Assembly (NCBI GenBank): GCA_963806455.1
Contig: CAWDXZ010000006.1
Span: 604,575-668,574, forward strand
Length of the DNA stretch: 64,000 nt
Source of the DNA: Bog-756 sp963806455
GTDB lineage: Bacteria; Actinomycetota; Acidimicrobiia; Acidimicrobiales; RAAP-2
Direction of reading: 5' to 3'
A program made the translations under genes and the position numbers. Shown here piece after piece: positions 1-8,376 of the stretch; within the stretch, counting starts at the first letter, position 1, and each line of letters begins with the position of its first letter. Below the pieces are notes generated by a model that had not been told where the DNA came from, did no database searches, and saw only the letters and a program-made list of their open reading frames with translations.

Positions 1-73
1 CCGGGCCGCCTCCGGCGCCCGCCGGGGACCGGCACGACCAGGGCCGACACCATCGAGCAGGTCAGGGAGGCAC

Positions 74-850
74 GTGGGACGACTCGACGGCAGGGTGGCG
101 GTGGTCACCGGCGCCGGCAGCGGGATCGGCCGGGTGGCGGCGTCGCTGTTCGCGGCAGAGGGGGCACGGGTGGTGCTGGCCGACGTGGCCGCCGACCGGG
201 CCGAGTCGGCGGCGGCCGAGATCCGTTCCGACGGCGGATCGGCGACCGGTGTGGACGTCGACGTCACCGACCCGGTCGCCGTCGACGGCATGGTGGCCAC
301 CGCCGTCTCCACCTACGGCGGCCTCCATGTCCTGTTCAACAGCGCCGGCATCTTCCCCGATGAGGACGGCGGCGTGCTCGACACCCCGCCGGAAACCTGG
401 AACCGGGTGATGGAGGTCAATCTGAAGGGGGTCTGGCTGGGATGCCGGGCGGCGGTCCCGGCCATGCTCGAGTCGGGAGGGGGCTCCATCGTCAACGTGG
501 CCTCGTTCGTGGCACTGGTCGGGGCGGCCACCGCACAGATCGCCTACACCGCGTCCAAGGGCGGTGTGCTGGCCATGACCCGGGAAATGGCCGTCGAGTA
601 CGCCCGCCGTGGGATCAGGGCCAACTCGATCTGCCCGGGGCCGATCGAGACACCGCTGCTCGCCGGACTCTTGGCCGATCCGGCCGAACGGCAGCGGCGG
701 CTGGTGCACATCCCCCTCGGGCGGTTCGGTCGTCCGGACGAAGTGGCCAAGGCGGCTCTGTTCCTTGCCTCCGACGAATCCTCGTTCGTCACCGGGTCGG
801 CCCTGGTGGTCGACGGCGGTATCACCGCCGCCTACGTCACCCCCGAGTAG
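74..850 (+). CDS. Short-chain dehydrogenase/reductase (SDR)
   Basis: Classical SDR of 258 residues, a cytosolic NAD(P)-dependent oxidoreductase. Seen: cofactor motif TGAGSGIG at residues 12-19, NSAG at 89-92, catalytic Ser144, and YTASK with Tyr158 and Lys162. GTG 74 is chosen because it puts the first Rossmann strand at the normal distance; GGGAGG lies just upstream. The glutamine-synthetase-like ligase starts 39 bases downstream on the same strand. Such pairs are common in actinobacterial gamma-glutamyl amine or polyamine degradation loci, so a role there is inferred. The substrate cannot be read from the sequence. Bases 1-73 hold no start or stop that identifies an upstream gene. Confidence 0.88.
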   Translation: MGRLDGRVAVVTGAGSGIGRVAASLFAAEGARVVLADVAADRAESAAAEIRSDGGSATGVDVDVTDPVAVDGMVATAVSTYGGLHVLFNSAGIFPDEDGGVLDTPPETWNRVMEVNLKGVWLGCRAAVPAMLESGGGSIVNVASFVALVGAATAQIAYTASKGGVLAMTREMAVEYARRGIRANSICPGPIETPLLAGLLADPAERQRRLVHIPLGRFGRPDEVAKAALFLASDESSFVTGSALVVDGGITAAYVTPE

Positions 851-889
851 CGCTGGACCCGGTCCGGGCCGCTGGGCCAGAGTGCTTGG

Positions 890-2257
890 ATGCTCACCTT
901 CGAGACGCTCCCCCACCAGATCCAGTCGGGCGACATCGACACGGTGGTCGTGGCCTTCCCCGACCTGCAGGGGCGCCCGGTGGGCAAGCGGGTCACCGGA
1001 GCGTTCTTCCTCGACCACGTGCTCCACCACGGCATCGAGGTCTGCGACTACCTCCTGGCCTGTGACGTCGACATGCGGCCCCTGCCCGGGTACCGCTTCG
1101 CCGATTGGGAGACGGGCTACGGCGACCTCACGGCCGTCGTCGACCCGACCACGGTGCGCCCCCTCCCCTGGGTCCCCGGCAGCGCCCTCGTCCTATGTGA
1201 CCTGCTGAGCGCCGAGGGCCGACCGGTCGACGTCTCGCCCCGTCACATCCTTCGTCGCCAGATCGAGCGGGCCCAGGCGCGCGGCCTGGTGGTCAAGTGC
1301 GCGACCGAGCTCGAGTTCTACCTGTTCCTCGATTCCTTCGCCGAGGCGGCCGGCAAGCACTGGCAGGGCCTGGCACCCCATTCGGACACCGTCGAGGACT
1401 ACCAGCTGCTCCAGACCTCCCGCGAGGAGTACGTGATCGGCCGCATCCGAAACCTGATGGTAGAAGCGGGAATCCCCGTCGAGTTCTCCAAGGGTGAGGC
1501 GGGAACGGGCCAGCACGAGATCAACATCACCTACGGCAACGCCCTCGAAGCTGCCGACCGCCACCTGGTGTTCAAGAGCGGCGTGAAGGAGATCGCCTCG
1601 CAGGTCGGCCGGGCGGCCAGCTTCATGGCCAAGTGGTCCATGGGCACCGCCGGCTCCTCGTGCCACATCCACACCAGCCTGTGGGACACCGACACCGGCG
1701 AGCCGCTCATGACCTCCCCCGACGGGACGCCGTCGCCGTCGGACCTCTCCCCCGTCGGCCGGCAATTCGTGGCCGGCCAGATCCGGTCCGCACGCGAGCT
1801 GGCGTGGTGCTTCGCGCCGTACGTGAACTCCTACCGTCGGTTCATTCCCGATTCGTGGGCCCCCACCGCGCTGGTGTGGGGCGAGGACAACCGGACGTGC
1901 GGGTTCCGTACGGTGGGGTCCGGGCCCGGGCGCCGGGTGGAGAACCGCATCCCCGGCGCCGACGTGAACCCCTACCTGGCCCTGGCAGCCACCATCGCCG
2001 GTGGCCTGTGGGGCATCGAGCATGAGCTCGAGCTCGAGCCGGCGTTCACCGGAAACGCCTACGCCGCGACCGGAGTCGCCCGGATCCCCACCACCCTTCC
2101 CGAGGCCGTCGAGGCGCTGGCCACCAGCGAGGTGGCCGCGTCGGCCTTCGGGCCCGACGTGCATCACCACCTGCTCAACACCGCCCAGCAGGAGTGGGCG
2201 GCGGCCAACCGGGTGGTCACCGACTGGGAGCTGGCTCGGAACTTCGAGCGCATCTGA
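890..2257 (+). CDS. Glutamine synthetase family ligase (gamma-glutamyl-amine synthetase type)
   Basis: 455-residue member of the glutamine synthetase superfamily, an ATP-dependent ligase joining glutamate to ammonia or an amine. Seen: metal-site stretch KCATELEFYLF near residue 135, GTGQHEINI near 205, GSSCHIHTSLW near 255 (ATP/metal loop), and the C-terminal signature NPYLALAATIAGG. The N-terminal PDLQGRPVGKRV is typical of GlnA-like and PuuA-like proteins rather than the nitrogen-assimilating GlnA. No adenylylation-site tyrosine motif is evident, although I did not align it. Pairing with the SDR upstream suggests gamma-glutamylation of an amine for catabolism (inference). Confidence 0.87.
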   Translation: MLTFETLPHQIQSGDIDTVVVAFPDLQGRPVGKRVTGAFFLDHVLHHGIEVCDYLLACDVDMRPLPGYRFADWETGYGDLTAVVDPTTVRPLPWVPGSALVLCDLLSAEGRPVDVSPRHILRRQIERAQARGLVVKCATELEFYLFLDSFAEAAGKHWQGLAPHSDTVEDYQLLQTSREEYVIGRIRNLMVEAGIPVEFSKGEAGTGQHEINITYGNALEAADRHLVFKSGVKEIASQVGRAASFMAKWSMGTAGSSCHIHTSLWDTDTGEPLMTSPDGTPSPSDLSPVGRQFVAGQIRSARELAWCFAPYVNSYRRFIPDSWAPTALVWGEDNRTCGFRTVGSGPGRRVENRIPGADVNPYLALAATIAGGLWGIEHELELEPAFTGNAYAATGVARIPTTLPEAVEALATSEVAASAFGPDVHHHLLNTAQQEWAAANRVVTDWELARNFERI

Positions 2258-2259
2258 TG

Positions 2260-2294
2260 CCGACGGCGGCGGGCTTCGCCCGCTCCGATGTCGG
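2260..2294 (+). terminator. Hairpin after the glutamine-synthetase-like gene
   Basis: GCGGGC, loop TTC, GCCCGC at 2269-2283, enclosed by CCGAC (2260-2264) and GTCGG (2290-2294). It starts two bases after the stop codon and lies between convergent genes. There is no T-tract, which is usual for GC-rich actinobacterial terminators. Confidence 0.5.
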
Positions 2295-2335
2295 GTCACG
2301 AGGGGGTGCATGCGCCACTCATCGACGAGAGCCGA

Positions 2336-3172
2336 TCACCCGAAGTTCGGCCAACGGCTCAGATCGAGCTCGGGTGCGAGCCGCGCCAGTGCGGCGACGT
2401 CGGGACGGTAGAACTCGACCAGTCGATCGCGTACGGCCGAAGGGAGGGGCTCGAGCGAGCGGACGGGCATGGACGGGCCCGCCACCTGCGGCCGCTCCAG
2501 TCCCAGGAACCCGCAGGCGGCGGAGAACACCTGCGCCGGCTCGGCCGCCAGCGTCTCGTACTGGATGACGTGCAATTGCGTACGCGGAAAATGTCGGATC
2601 CATCGGGCAAGATGTTCGCCGTACAGACCACATTGGAGAGCCGAGGCGTCATACTGGCCGATGTTGAGCGATCTGACCGGCGGCACGTTCGACAGCTCTG
2701 CTCGGTACCGCTCCACCGGGTCGCGCAACACGACGAGCAGCAGTGTCCCTGGCGCGGCGCGCGCCAGCAACGGCGGAACCCAGCACTGCGTCAGGTACTC
2801 GTTGGTCCACTCGCCGACGACCGTCCCCGGAGGCCGCGCGAACCACCCCGAGTAGCGCCGGATATCCTCGTCGCCGAATGATTCGGCGGCATAGGGTGCG
2901 AAGAACCCCAGACCGAGGAAGCCCCCCGGCAGACCCCTTACCGTGCGGTGCTGGACCAGCCGGCGCGCAAGGTGTCCCGATTCGGCCCCGCGGACACCGA
3001 TGCCCACATAGGCGGGAGGACCGGGCACCTCACCGGCCGCCGGTTCGGGTGGGGTGAAATCAAAGTCATCCTCCCAGGGCTGGTACCGGCCTCGGCGATG
3101 CCGCCATTCCTCCCGGACGGTGGGTGGTACGCGCTGCCGGGCCAGGTCGGCCAGGTGCTTCATGATCGTCAC
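2336..3172 (-). CDS. Sulfotransferase-like protein with degraded PAPS loop
   Basis: 278-residue paralogue of the sulfotransferase next to it: shared PWEDDFDFTPP near residue 32, GEWTNEYL near 120 and a C-terminal WPNFG. Active sulfotransferases carry a 5'-phosphosulfate loop such as TQKSGTTWW, seen in the neighbour. Here the same position (around residues 58-70) reads GVRGAESGHLARR, so the conserved Lys-Ser/Gly-Thr-Thr core is gone. The 3'-phosphate region VVLRDPVERYRAELSN is kept. Either the enzyme is inactive or regulatory, or it uses a different donor. Codon use and GC look slightly lower than in flanking housekeeping genes, consistent with a surface-polymer island. Confidence 0.75.
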   Translation of the reverse strand: MTIMKHLADLARQRVPPTVREEWRHRRGRYQPWEDDFDFTPPEPAAGEVPGPPAYVGIGVRGAESGHLARRLVQHRTVRGLPGGFLGLGFFAPYAAESFGDEDIRRYSGWFARPPGTVVGEWTNEYLTQCWVPPLLARAAPGTLLLVVLRDPVERYRAELSNVPPVRSLNIGQYDASALQCGLYGEHLARWIRHFPRTQLHVIQYETLAAEPAQVFSAACGFLGLERPQVAGPSMPVRSLEPLPSAVRDRLVEFYRPDVAALARLAPELDLSRWPNFG

Positions 3173-3211
3173 TCGGTCGCTATCCCCCGGTGCCGGGCTG
3201 CAGCACCGCGG

Positions 3212-4150
3212 CTATGCGAAGTTCTTCCACAGGCCCACGTCGAGGTCGGGAACCAGCTCGGCCAACTCGGCCACCTCGGGCGCATAGAGCTCCCGCAGCC
3301 GGACGCGGGCTTCTGACCCGATGCCCGTCTTCTGGCGATTCGTGCGGTTGACGGATTCGGTGAGTTCAGCCGGGCAGAAGGAGTCGTCCAGCTCGAGAAA
3401 CCGGAAGGTCCGGGCCAGCTCGGCGCGTGGATCCCGGGCGCAACGCTCGTACTGCAGGACGAGGATTTGCGAGGGAGGGAACTGTCCGAGCCACCCCCGG
3501 AGGTGATGAGCGTAGCGGCCGTGCTCAATGGCCTCGGAGGCGGTCGTTCCTACGTCATTCGATCCCTGTCGGAGGCGGTGGGTAAACCCGGACTGAAAGC
3601 GGTCCACTGGGTCTCGGGCAAGAAGTAGGAGCTTGGCGTCGGGCGCTGCTTCCCTGAGCATCGAGGGTGCCCAGGGGTACATGAGGTAATCGGGCGTCCA
3701 CTCTCCGGCTAGCTCCCCTGCCCGCCGTGGGAACCAACGCCGGTAGCGTTCGGAATCGTGCTCCCCGAAAGGGAGCCCGCAGAACCGATCGAAGAAGTGG
3801 AGTTCCTTCGGAAAATCGGGAGCACCGGCGACACCGGGATGCTTCAGGAGCAGGCTGTACCACCACGTCGTTCCGGACTTCTGGGTACCGATCCCGACGA
3901 AATCCGGAGGTCCGGTGGTCTCGTCGGGATGGAGCACCGGAGGAGTGAAGTCGAATTCCTCCTCCCAGGGTGCGTATCGTCCAGCCAGGTGCAGGATGCC
4001 GAGACGGAGCCGCACCGGGACCCGGAGGAACAACTGCTGGGCCGTCCGACGCAGCGCGATGCCTTGGGTTGCCACGGCGTCAGCGTGCCATGGCCGCGGA
4101 GGGTCCACAACTCCAGCCGTCGCGGTGGAGTCCGAGTTCGTCCGAGGCAT
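3212..4150 (-). CDS. PAPS-dependent sulfotransferase
   Basis: Cytosolic sulfotransferase that would transfer sulfate from PAPS to a carbohydrate or lipid hydroxyl. Seen: FVGIGTQKSGTTWWYSLLLK (5'-phosphosulfate binding loop, near residue 84), HFFDRF, and LLLARDPVDRFQSGFTH (3'-phosphate binding) near 180. ATG 4150 gives about 312 residues; a GTG at 4207 would add 19 residues with no clear ribosome site, so the start is uncertain. It lies 39 bases upstream of the degraded paralogue on the same strand and diverges from a glycosyltransferase. The neighbourhood suggests a sulfated cell-surface glycan or glycolipid (inference). Confidence 0.83.
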   Translation of the reverse strand: MPRTNSDSTATAGVVDPPRPWHADAVATQGIALRRTAQQLFLRVPVRLRLGILHLAGRYAPWEEEFDFTPPVLHPDETTGPPDFVGIGTQKSGTTWWYSLLLKHPGVAGAPDFPKELHFFDRFCGLPFGEHDSERYRRWFPRRAGELAGEWTPDYLMYPWAPSMLREAAPDAKLLLLARDPVDRFQSGFTHRLRQGSNDVGTTASEAIEHGRYAHHLRGWLGQFPPSQILVLQYERCARDPRAELARTFRFLELDDSFCPAELTESVNRTNRQKTGIGSEARVRLRELYAPEVAELAELVPDLDVGLWKNFA

Positions 4151-4302
4151 CGGTCCGGGTCGGTTGGGGCCTGGTAGCCTCGTCGTGTGGGCTCCGTGTG
4201 CCGGCACCCTGTGCCCGCGTCCAGTGCTGGTTCACCAGTCCCCTGCTTCAGGGAACGCTTCTGCGCCTAGCGATGTACCTTCGAGGATGTCGGATCTGAG
4301 CG

Positions 4303-5262
4303 ATGGCGGCGGTACCTCCCCTGTCCGTGGTGCTCCCGACCCACGACCGCCCGACACAGGTGCTGGACGCCGCCCGCTCGGTGCTCGACCAGAACATCCC
4401 GGACCTCCAATTGATCGTGGTGGACGACGGATCGACCGCCGAGGGCTGCAGCCGGTCGCTTGAACGCCTGGCGGACGATCCGAAAGTCCGGATCGTCCGC
4501 AACGAAAAGGCCCTCGGTCTCCCGAGAGCCCGCAACTGCGGTATCGCCGTGGCCGAGCACGATCACATCGGCTTCTGCGACGATGACGACCTCTGGCGTG
4601 CCGGGGCCGCCGAGGTGTTGCTGAGTACCTTGACCACCCACCCGAAGGCGGCGGCGGCGTCGTCATGGCACGAAGTGGTGCACAAAGGGACGGATCGTGC
4701 AGTCGTGCACCGGGGACCGCTGCGCTTCGGCGAATTCGAGCTGCTCTGGCAGAACTTCGTCGGCGTTCCGTTCGGCATCGTCAATCGGTCGAGGCTCAGC
4801 CAGACGTTCCGCTACGATCCCGAGTTCCCTACCGGAGAGGACTGGGATCTGTGGATTCGGTGCGCTCGTGAGAGTCCGTTCGTGATGGTTCCGGCCGTCC
4901 TCTACTCCTATTCGCAGCACCAGGGCCCTCGTCTGACGACGGATCTGACCCACCTGGGCGAAAGTCGCCGACTCATCCTGGCCAAGCACGGCGACGAGAT
5001 GACCCCGATGTGCAGTTCGTTCCATGAATTGGTCCTGGCGGCGCAGCTGGACGGCCCCACCGGCACGACGAAGGCCGTGGCCCGGATGCTCAGAACCCAA
5101 CCATTCGGTGCCCTCGGGGCGGAGGCGCTCCTGACGCTGGGCTACGTTGCGAGCCGCGTCGGCGTGCGGCGTTCCGACCCCGGTCTGGCACCAAGGGTCA
5201 TGGCGAGAGCCATCGGTGCGGCCCGGGCTCGCCAAGATGCTTCCGGGCGCCGGCGCCGTTGA
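4303..5262 (+). CDS. Glycosyltransferase family 2
   Basis: 319-residue inverting GT-A glycosyltransferase. Seen: LSVVLPTHDRP at the N terminus, VVDDGST near residue 40, the DDDD metal-binding run near 92, and GEDWDLWIRC near 180. These are the nucleotide-sugar, DXD and acceptor/catalytic signatures of GT2. No membrane segments. It is followed, with overlap, by a sulfotransferase, and preceded divergently by two sulfotransferases, so the acceptor is probably an extracellular polysaccharide or glycolipid that is then sulfated (inference). Sugar donor unknown. Confidence 0.82.
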   Translation: MAAVPPLSVVLPTHDRPTQVLDAARSVLDQNIPDLQLIVVDDGSTAEGCSRSLERLADDPKVRIVRNEKALGLPRARNCGIAVAEHDHIGFCDDDDLWRAGAAEVLLSTLTTHPKAAAASSWHEVVHKGTDRAVVHRGPLRFGEFELLWQNFVGVPFGIVNRSRLSQTFRYDPEFPTGEDWDLWIRCARESPFVMVPAVLYSYSQHQGPRLTTDLTHLGESRRLILAKHGDEMTPMCSSFHELVLAAQLDGPTGTTKAVARMLRTQPFGALGAEALLTLGYVASRVGVRRSDPGLAPRVMARAIGAARARQDASGRRRR

Positions 5263-5264
5263 CC

Positions 5265-6272
5265 ATGGCTTCGCACCAGTCCGAATGGCACGCCGTTCCA
5301 ACCGATGGGCCACGACCGATCGTTGTCGTCGGCCCGGCGCGCGGGGGTACGACGTGGACAGGTCAGGTCCTGGACAGCGCGCCTGGCACCCAGCTGCTCA
5401 TCGAGCCGGACAACGAAGACAAGTACCCCGGTGCGATTCGAGGCAAGAGGCGGCTCGGCCGCTATCCGGTGCTCGAACCGGACGAGGAAGGAGGGCCCTA
5501 CCGGGAGATGTGGGACTGGATACTCCACGACGCATCGACCACCCCCCGAATTCGCCTGGCTCGCCGGCTGCTCTCGATCGGGGACCAGCGGACCAAATTC
5601 ATACATCCCCGCTACTTCCAAGGGCGGCGAGACCCCGCCATGTGGGCCATCGCCACCATCGGGGTTTCCCGTCGAGCCCGGCCCCACCAGCGTCCACCCG
5701 GGAGGCGGGTGATCGCCAAGTCGGTGCACGCCCAGCTCGCCCTGGAATGGTTGTCATCTGAGTTCGAGGTCGACGTCGTGGTGCTCCTCCGGCACCCGGC
5801 GAACGTCCTGGCGAGCTGGAAGGCGGTCAACTTCAAGGACGGCCGATTTCCGTCGCTCGAGAGGAACCCTCGGGTCCTCGAGCGGTACGTTCGTCGCTGG
5901 GGGGTCGATCTCCCGGGAGAGGACACCACCGAGCAGATCTGCTGGCGTATCGCCCTGTTGACCGCGGCTCTCGAGGAGGCGGCGGCGAGACACCCGGAGT
6001 GGCATCTGATGGTTCATGAAGAGACGTGTGTGGACCCGGACACCGCGTTCCGCAACCTGTTCAGCGCCCTGGATCTACCCTGGACCGAACCCACCGAGGC
6101 CTATCTGCGCGAACACGATCTGCCGGGGACGGGATTCCAGATCCGTCGGGTGGCCTCGACGGTGGCCGACTCGTGGCGTCGAAGCCTGACGGACGAGGAG
6201 CTCGATTGCCTCACCCGGGTCATCGAGCAGTTCCCGATTCGCCGATGGCGCTCGGGCGACTTCACCCGCTGA
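5265..6272 (+). CDS. Sulfotransferase family protein
   Basis: 335-residue sulfotransferase. Seen: VVVGPARGGTTWTGQVL near residue 25 (PAPS loop with Gly-Gly-Thr-Thr) and VVVLLRHPANVLASWKAV near 160 (3'-phosphate loop). ATG 5265 is preferred over TTG 5259, which overlaps the upstream stop. It overlaps or abuts the glycosyltransferase, so the two are co-transcribed. It differs strongly in sequence from the two minus-strand sulfotransferases, suggesting a different acceptor rather than a recent duplication. Confidence 0.82.
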   Translation: MASHQSEWHAVPTDGPRPIVVVGPARGGTTWTGQVLDSAPGTQLLIEPDNEDKYPGAIRGKRRLGRYPVLEPDEEGGPYREMWDWILHDASTTPRIRLARRLLSIGDQRTKFIHPRYFQGRRDPAMWAIATIGVSRRARPHQRPPGRRVIAKSVHAQLALEWLSSEFEVDVVVLLRHPANVLASWKAVNFKDGRFPSLERNPRVLERYVRRWGVDLPGEDTTEQICWRIALLTAALEEAAARHPEWHLMVHEETCVDPDTAFRNLFSALDLPWTEPTEAYLREHDLPGTGFQIRRVASTVADSWRRSLTDEELDCLTRVIEQFPIRRWRSGDFTR

Positions 6273-6603
6273 GGGCACGGCGGTCGTTCACCGTGGTTTC
6301 CGGACCGATCGCGGCCTAGGGACCCTGGCCCGGCTGCAGGACGGCACGGGCTCCGGGATTCCCGGCCCTCACCCGATCCCCCGGGCCCGGCTCTCCCGGT
6401 GGCCCGCCCGCCGGGACCGCACGACGACGCGCTCCCGGATCGAGCGCTGACCTGCCACCTGGGTTCCGGCCGTTACCCCGACCGGAGTCTGCGCCGACCC
6501 GGACCGGGCTCTGCGCCGGCGCGCCGAAACGATCTAGTGTGCGCGACGACACTCAGGCCGGCCCGAGGTGACCGGAAGGCGAGTGGCGAGGAGGTGAGCC
6601 ACA
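6273..6603. other. Intergenic region with likely promoter for the amidohydrolase
   Basis: No convincing gene in 331 bases. A TAGTGT -10-like hexamer at 6535-6540 and a strong ribosome site AGGAGGTGA at 6589-6597 precede the GTG start at 6604. No clear -35 box was found. Nothing else was recognised. Confidence 0.4.
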
Positions 6604-7968
6604 GTGGCCGGTGGCGATGGACTCCAATCGGGCAGGAACTATGTGGTCGTATCGGCTGACGCCCACGCCGCTCCGGACACCCTCGACGAGTTCCTCGACT
6701 ACGTAGACCCCACCCACCGGGAGGCGGTCGCCTCCCTCGGGGATCTGTCGTCGGTGGCCATCCCCATGTTCGGGGGGGTCGACCCGGGCGAGATCGACGA
6801 CCCCGACGCGGTGAGGGCCGTGGCCACCCGGCGCCTGGCCGGCATGGGGGTGGACACCGGCGCCGCTTCGGCGTGGCTGGCCCGCTACGGCAGCGACTGG
6901 GTCTACCCCTCGGATGCGGGAGGCCGGCGGTTGGCCGTGCTCGAGGAGCAGGGCATCCACGCCGAGGTCGCCTTCCCCGGCCCGGTGCTCGCCGGTGGCC
7001 TGTCCCCGGCCATGTACCTCGGGGCCCACGCCTCCAAGGGCTTGGAGGTCGTGTGGCCGGCCCTCCATGCCTACAACCGGTGGCTGGCGGAGTTCTGCGC
7101 CGCCGCCCCGGGACGCCGGGCGGGATGCATCCCCATCGACCTGCACGACATGGACCGGGCCGTGGAGGAGATCACCTGGGCCCGGGGCGTCGGGCTCTTC
7201 GGCGGGGTGATGCTGCCGGCCATGTCGCTCGACTCGGGCCTGCCCGGGTATGCCGACGACTACTACGAGCCGCTCTGGTCGGCGTGCGAGGAGAACGATC
7301 TCGTGATCAACCTGCACACCGGCGCCTCGGGCACGGCCACCGATGCCAAGCAGCTGTACGACAAGGCGCATGGCGGCTACCTCGGCCTGTACGAAGTGTT
7401 CGTCTTCACCCGACGGCCGCTGTGGTTCATGATCCTCGGCGGGGTCTTCGACCGCCACCCGAACCTCAGGGTGGTGGTGACCGAGAACGGGGTGCAGTGG
7501 CTGCCGTCCCTGGTCCGGGACCTGGAGTCGTTCTTCGACACCCACGGCGGGGCGCCGGTGCGCTCCTACCTCAAGCTGCGCCCGGGGGAGTACTTCGACC
7601 GGCACGTCTTCCTCGGAGGCTCGCTGATGAAGCGCTACGAAGCCGAGATCCGCGAGGAGATCGGAGTCGGCCGGATCATGTGGGGGGCCGACTATCCCCA
7701 CTTGGAGGGGGCGGCCCCTGTGCACCGGATGATCCTTCGCCACGTGTTCGGTGGTCTGCCCGAAGCCGACATCCGCCGCATGCTCGGCGGCAACGCGGTC
7801 GGGGTCTTCGGGTTCGACGCTGACCGGCTGCAGGAGGTCGCCGACCGGGTGGGGCCGAGCGTGGCCGACCTCTCGACCACCCTGGCACTGGACGACATCC
7901 CCGAGACGTTCAGCTGGAGCCTGGCCCGGCCGGTCCCCCTCTCGGCCCCACGTGCCACCGTGACCTGA
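6604..7968 (+). CDS. Amidohydrolase family protein (ACMSD / amidohydrolase_2 type)
   Basis: 454-residue metal-dependent hydrolase or decarboxylase of the amidohydrolase_2 family. Seen: VVSADAHAAP (Asp-x-His metal pair) near residue 17, NLHTGASGT near 236 (His ligand), VVVTENGVQWLPSL near 292, and MWGADYPHLEG near 360 carrying the late Asp and His. Members act on diverse carboxylated or amide substrates; none can be assigned here. GTG 6604 is fixed by the ideal ribosome site upstream. A hairpin follows, and the leuA leader begins about 220 bases later, so it appears monocistronic. Confidence 0.82.
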   Translation: MAGGDGLQSGRNYVVVSADAHAAPDTLDEFLDYVDPTHREAVASLGDLSSVAIPMFGGVDPGEIDDPDAVRAVATRRLAGMGVDTGAASAWLARYGSDWVYPSDAGGRRLAVLEEQGIHAEVAFPGPVLAGGLSPAMYLGAHASKGLEVVWPALHAYNRWLAEFCAAAPGRRAGCIPIDLHDMDRAVEEITWARGVGLFGGVMLPAMSLDSGLPGYADDYYEPLWSACEENDLVINLHTGASGTATDAKQLYDKAHGGYLGLYEVFVFTRRPLWFMILGGVFDRHPNLRVVVTENGVQWLPSLVRDLESFFDTHGGAPVRSYLKLRPGEYFDRHVFLGGSLMKRYEAEIREEIGVGRIMWGADYPHLEGAAPVHRMILRHVFGGLPEADIRRMLGGNAVGVFGFDADRLQEVADRVGPSVADLSTTLALDDIPETFSWSLARPVPLSAPRATVT

Positions 7969-7970
7969 GA

Positions 7971-7985
7971 CCGGGCGCCGCCCGG
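7971..7985 (+). terminator. Short GC hairpin after the amidohydrolase
   Basis: CCGGGC, loop GCC, GCCCGG, a perfect 6-bp stem two bases after the stop codon. No T-tract; candidate only. Confidence 0.35.
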
Positions 7986-8153
7986 CCTGCAGCCGCTCCG
8001 GAGCGGAGTGCCCACGTTGGCCCTGGCGGCGGTCGACGACGGGGTGGCCGGGGTGCGGGGGGTCGCCGTCGCCCTGGGTACGGCGACGGGCTGGCCGACG
8101 GCCGTCGGCGACGCGGCGCGCCCGACCTCGCCGGGCACGTGACGACGCCCGTC

Positions 8154-8182
8154 TTGACGAGCGCACGCCCGCCTGCCACGAT
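8154..8182 (+). promoter_or_regulatory. Promoter of the leuA leader
   Basis: TTGACG at 8154-8159, a 17-base spacer, then CACGAT at 8177-8182. The predicted start of transcription falls just before the leader-peptide ATG at 8192, so the leader peptide would be nearly leaderless, with GGAGGGG at 8183-8189 available if transcription starts earlier. Confidence 0.5.
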
Positions 8183-8191
8183 GGAGGGGTC

Positions 8192-8230
8192 ATGTACGTG
8201 CACACCGCCCCGGAGCTCCTCCTTACCTGA
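8192..8230 (+). CDS. leuL: leuA leader peptide
   Basis: Twelve-codon open frame, Met-Tyr-Val-His-Thr-Ala-Pro-Glu-Leu-Leu-Leu-Thr-stop, with three consecutive leucine codons CTC CTC CTT at 8216-8224. It is preceded by GGAGGGG and followed at once by two hairpins, the second a terminator with a T-run, all upstream of 2-isopropylmalate synthase. This is the classic arrangement for ribosome-mediated attenuation: when leucyl-tRNA is scarce the ribosome stalls on the leucine codons and the terminator should not form. Confidence 0.8.
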   Translation: MYVHTAPELLLT

Positions 8231-8231
8231 C

Positions 8232-8255
8232 GGCGAACGTCACATCGCGTTCGCC
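8232..8255 (+). promoter_or_regulatory. leuA attenuator, upstream hairpin
   Basis: GGCGAACG (8232-8239) and CGTTCGCC (8248-8255) form a perfect 8-bp stem with an 8-base loop, starting two bases after the leader stop codon. It sits between the leader ORF and the terminator, where pause or anti-terminator elements of amino-acid attenuators lie. The competing antiterminator pairing was not resolved by hand. Confidence 0.55.
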
Positions 8256-8260
8256 CGCAC

Positions 8261-8296
8261 CCTCCTGAGCCGCACCGGCCAGGGGGTTTTTTATTT
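8261..8296 (+). terminator. leuA attenuator, intrinsic terminator
   Basis: CCTCCTG (8261-8267) pairs with CAGGGGG (8280-8286) with one wobble. An inner GCCG/CGGC stem extends it, and six T followed by ATTT start at 8287. This is the only hairpin with a strong T-tract that I found in the window. It lies about 80 bases before the leuA start. Confidence 0.8.
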
Positions 8297-8376
8297 CCCC
8301 GGCCCGAGCGCTCCGAGGCGGCCGAGGGCCGGCCGTGCCGAAGGACCCGTCACCGAGTATCGAGGGAGTGTCACCA

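Noticed and set aside
6553..8205. Long open frame of 550 codons on the minus strand
   Set aside because: Antisense to the amidohydrolase; the protein is low complexity (Gly, Arg, His, Pro rich) with no domain, typical of antisense frames in GC-rich DNA.
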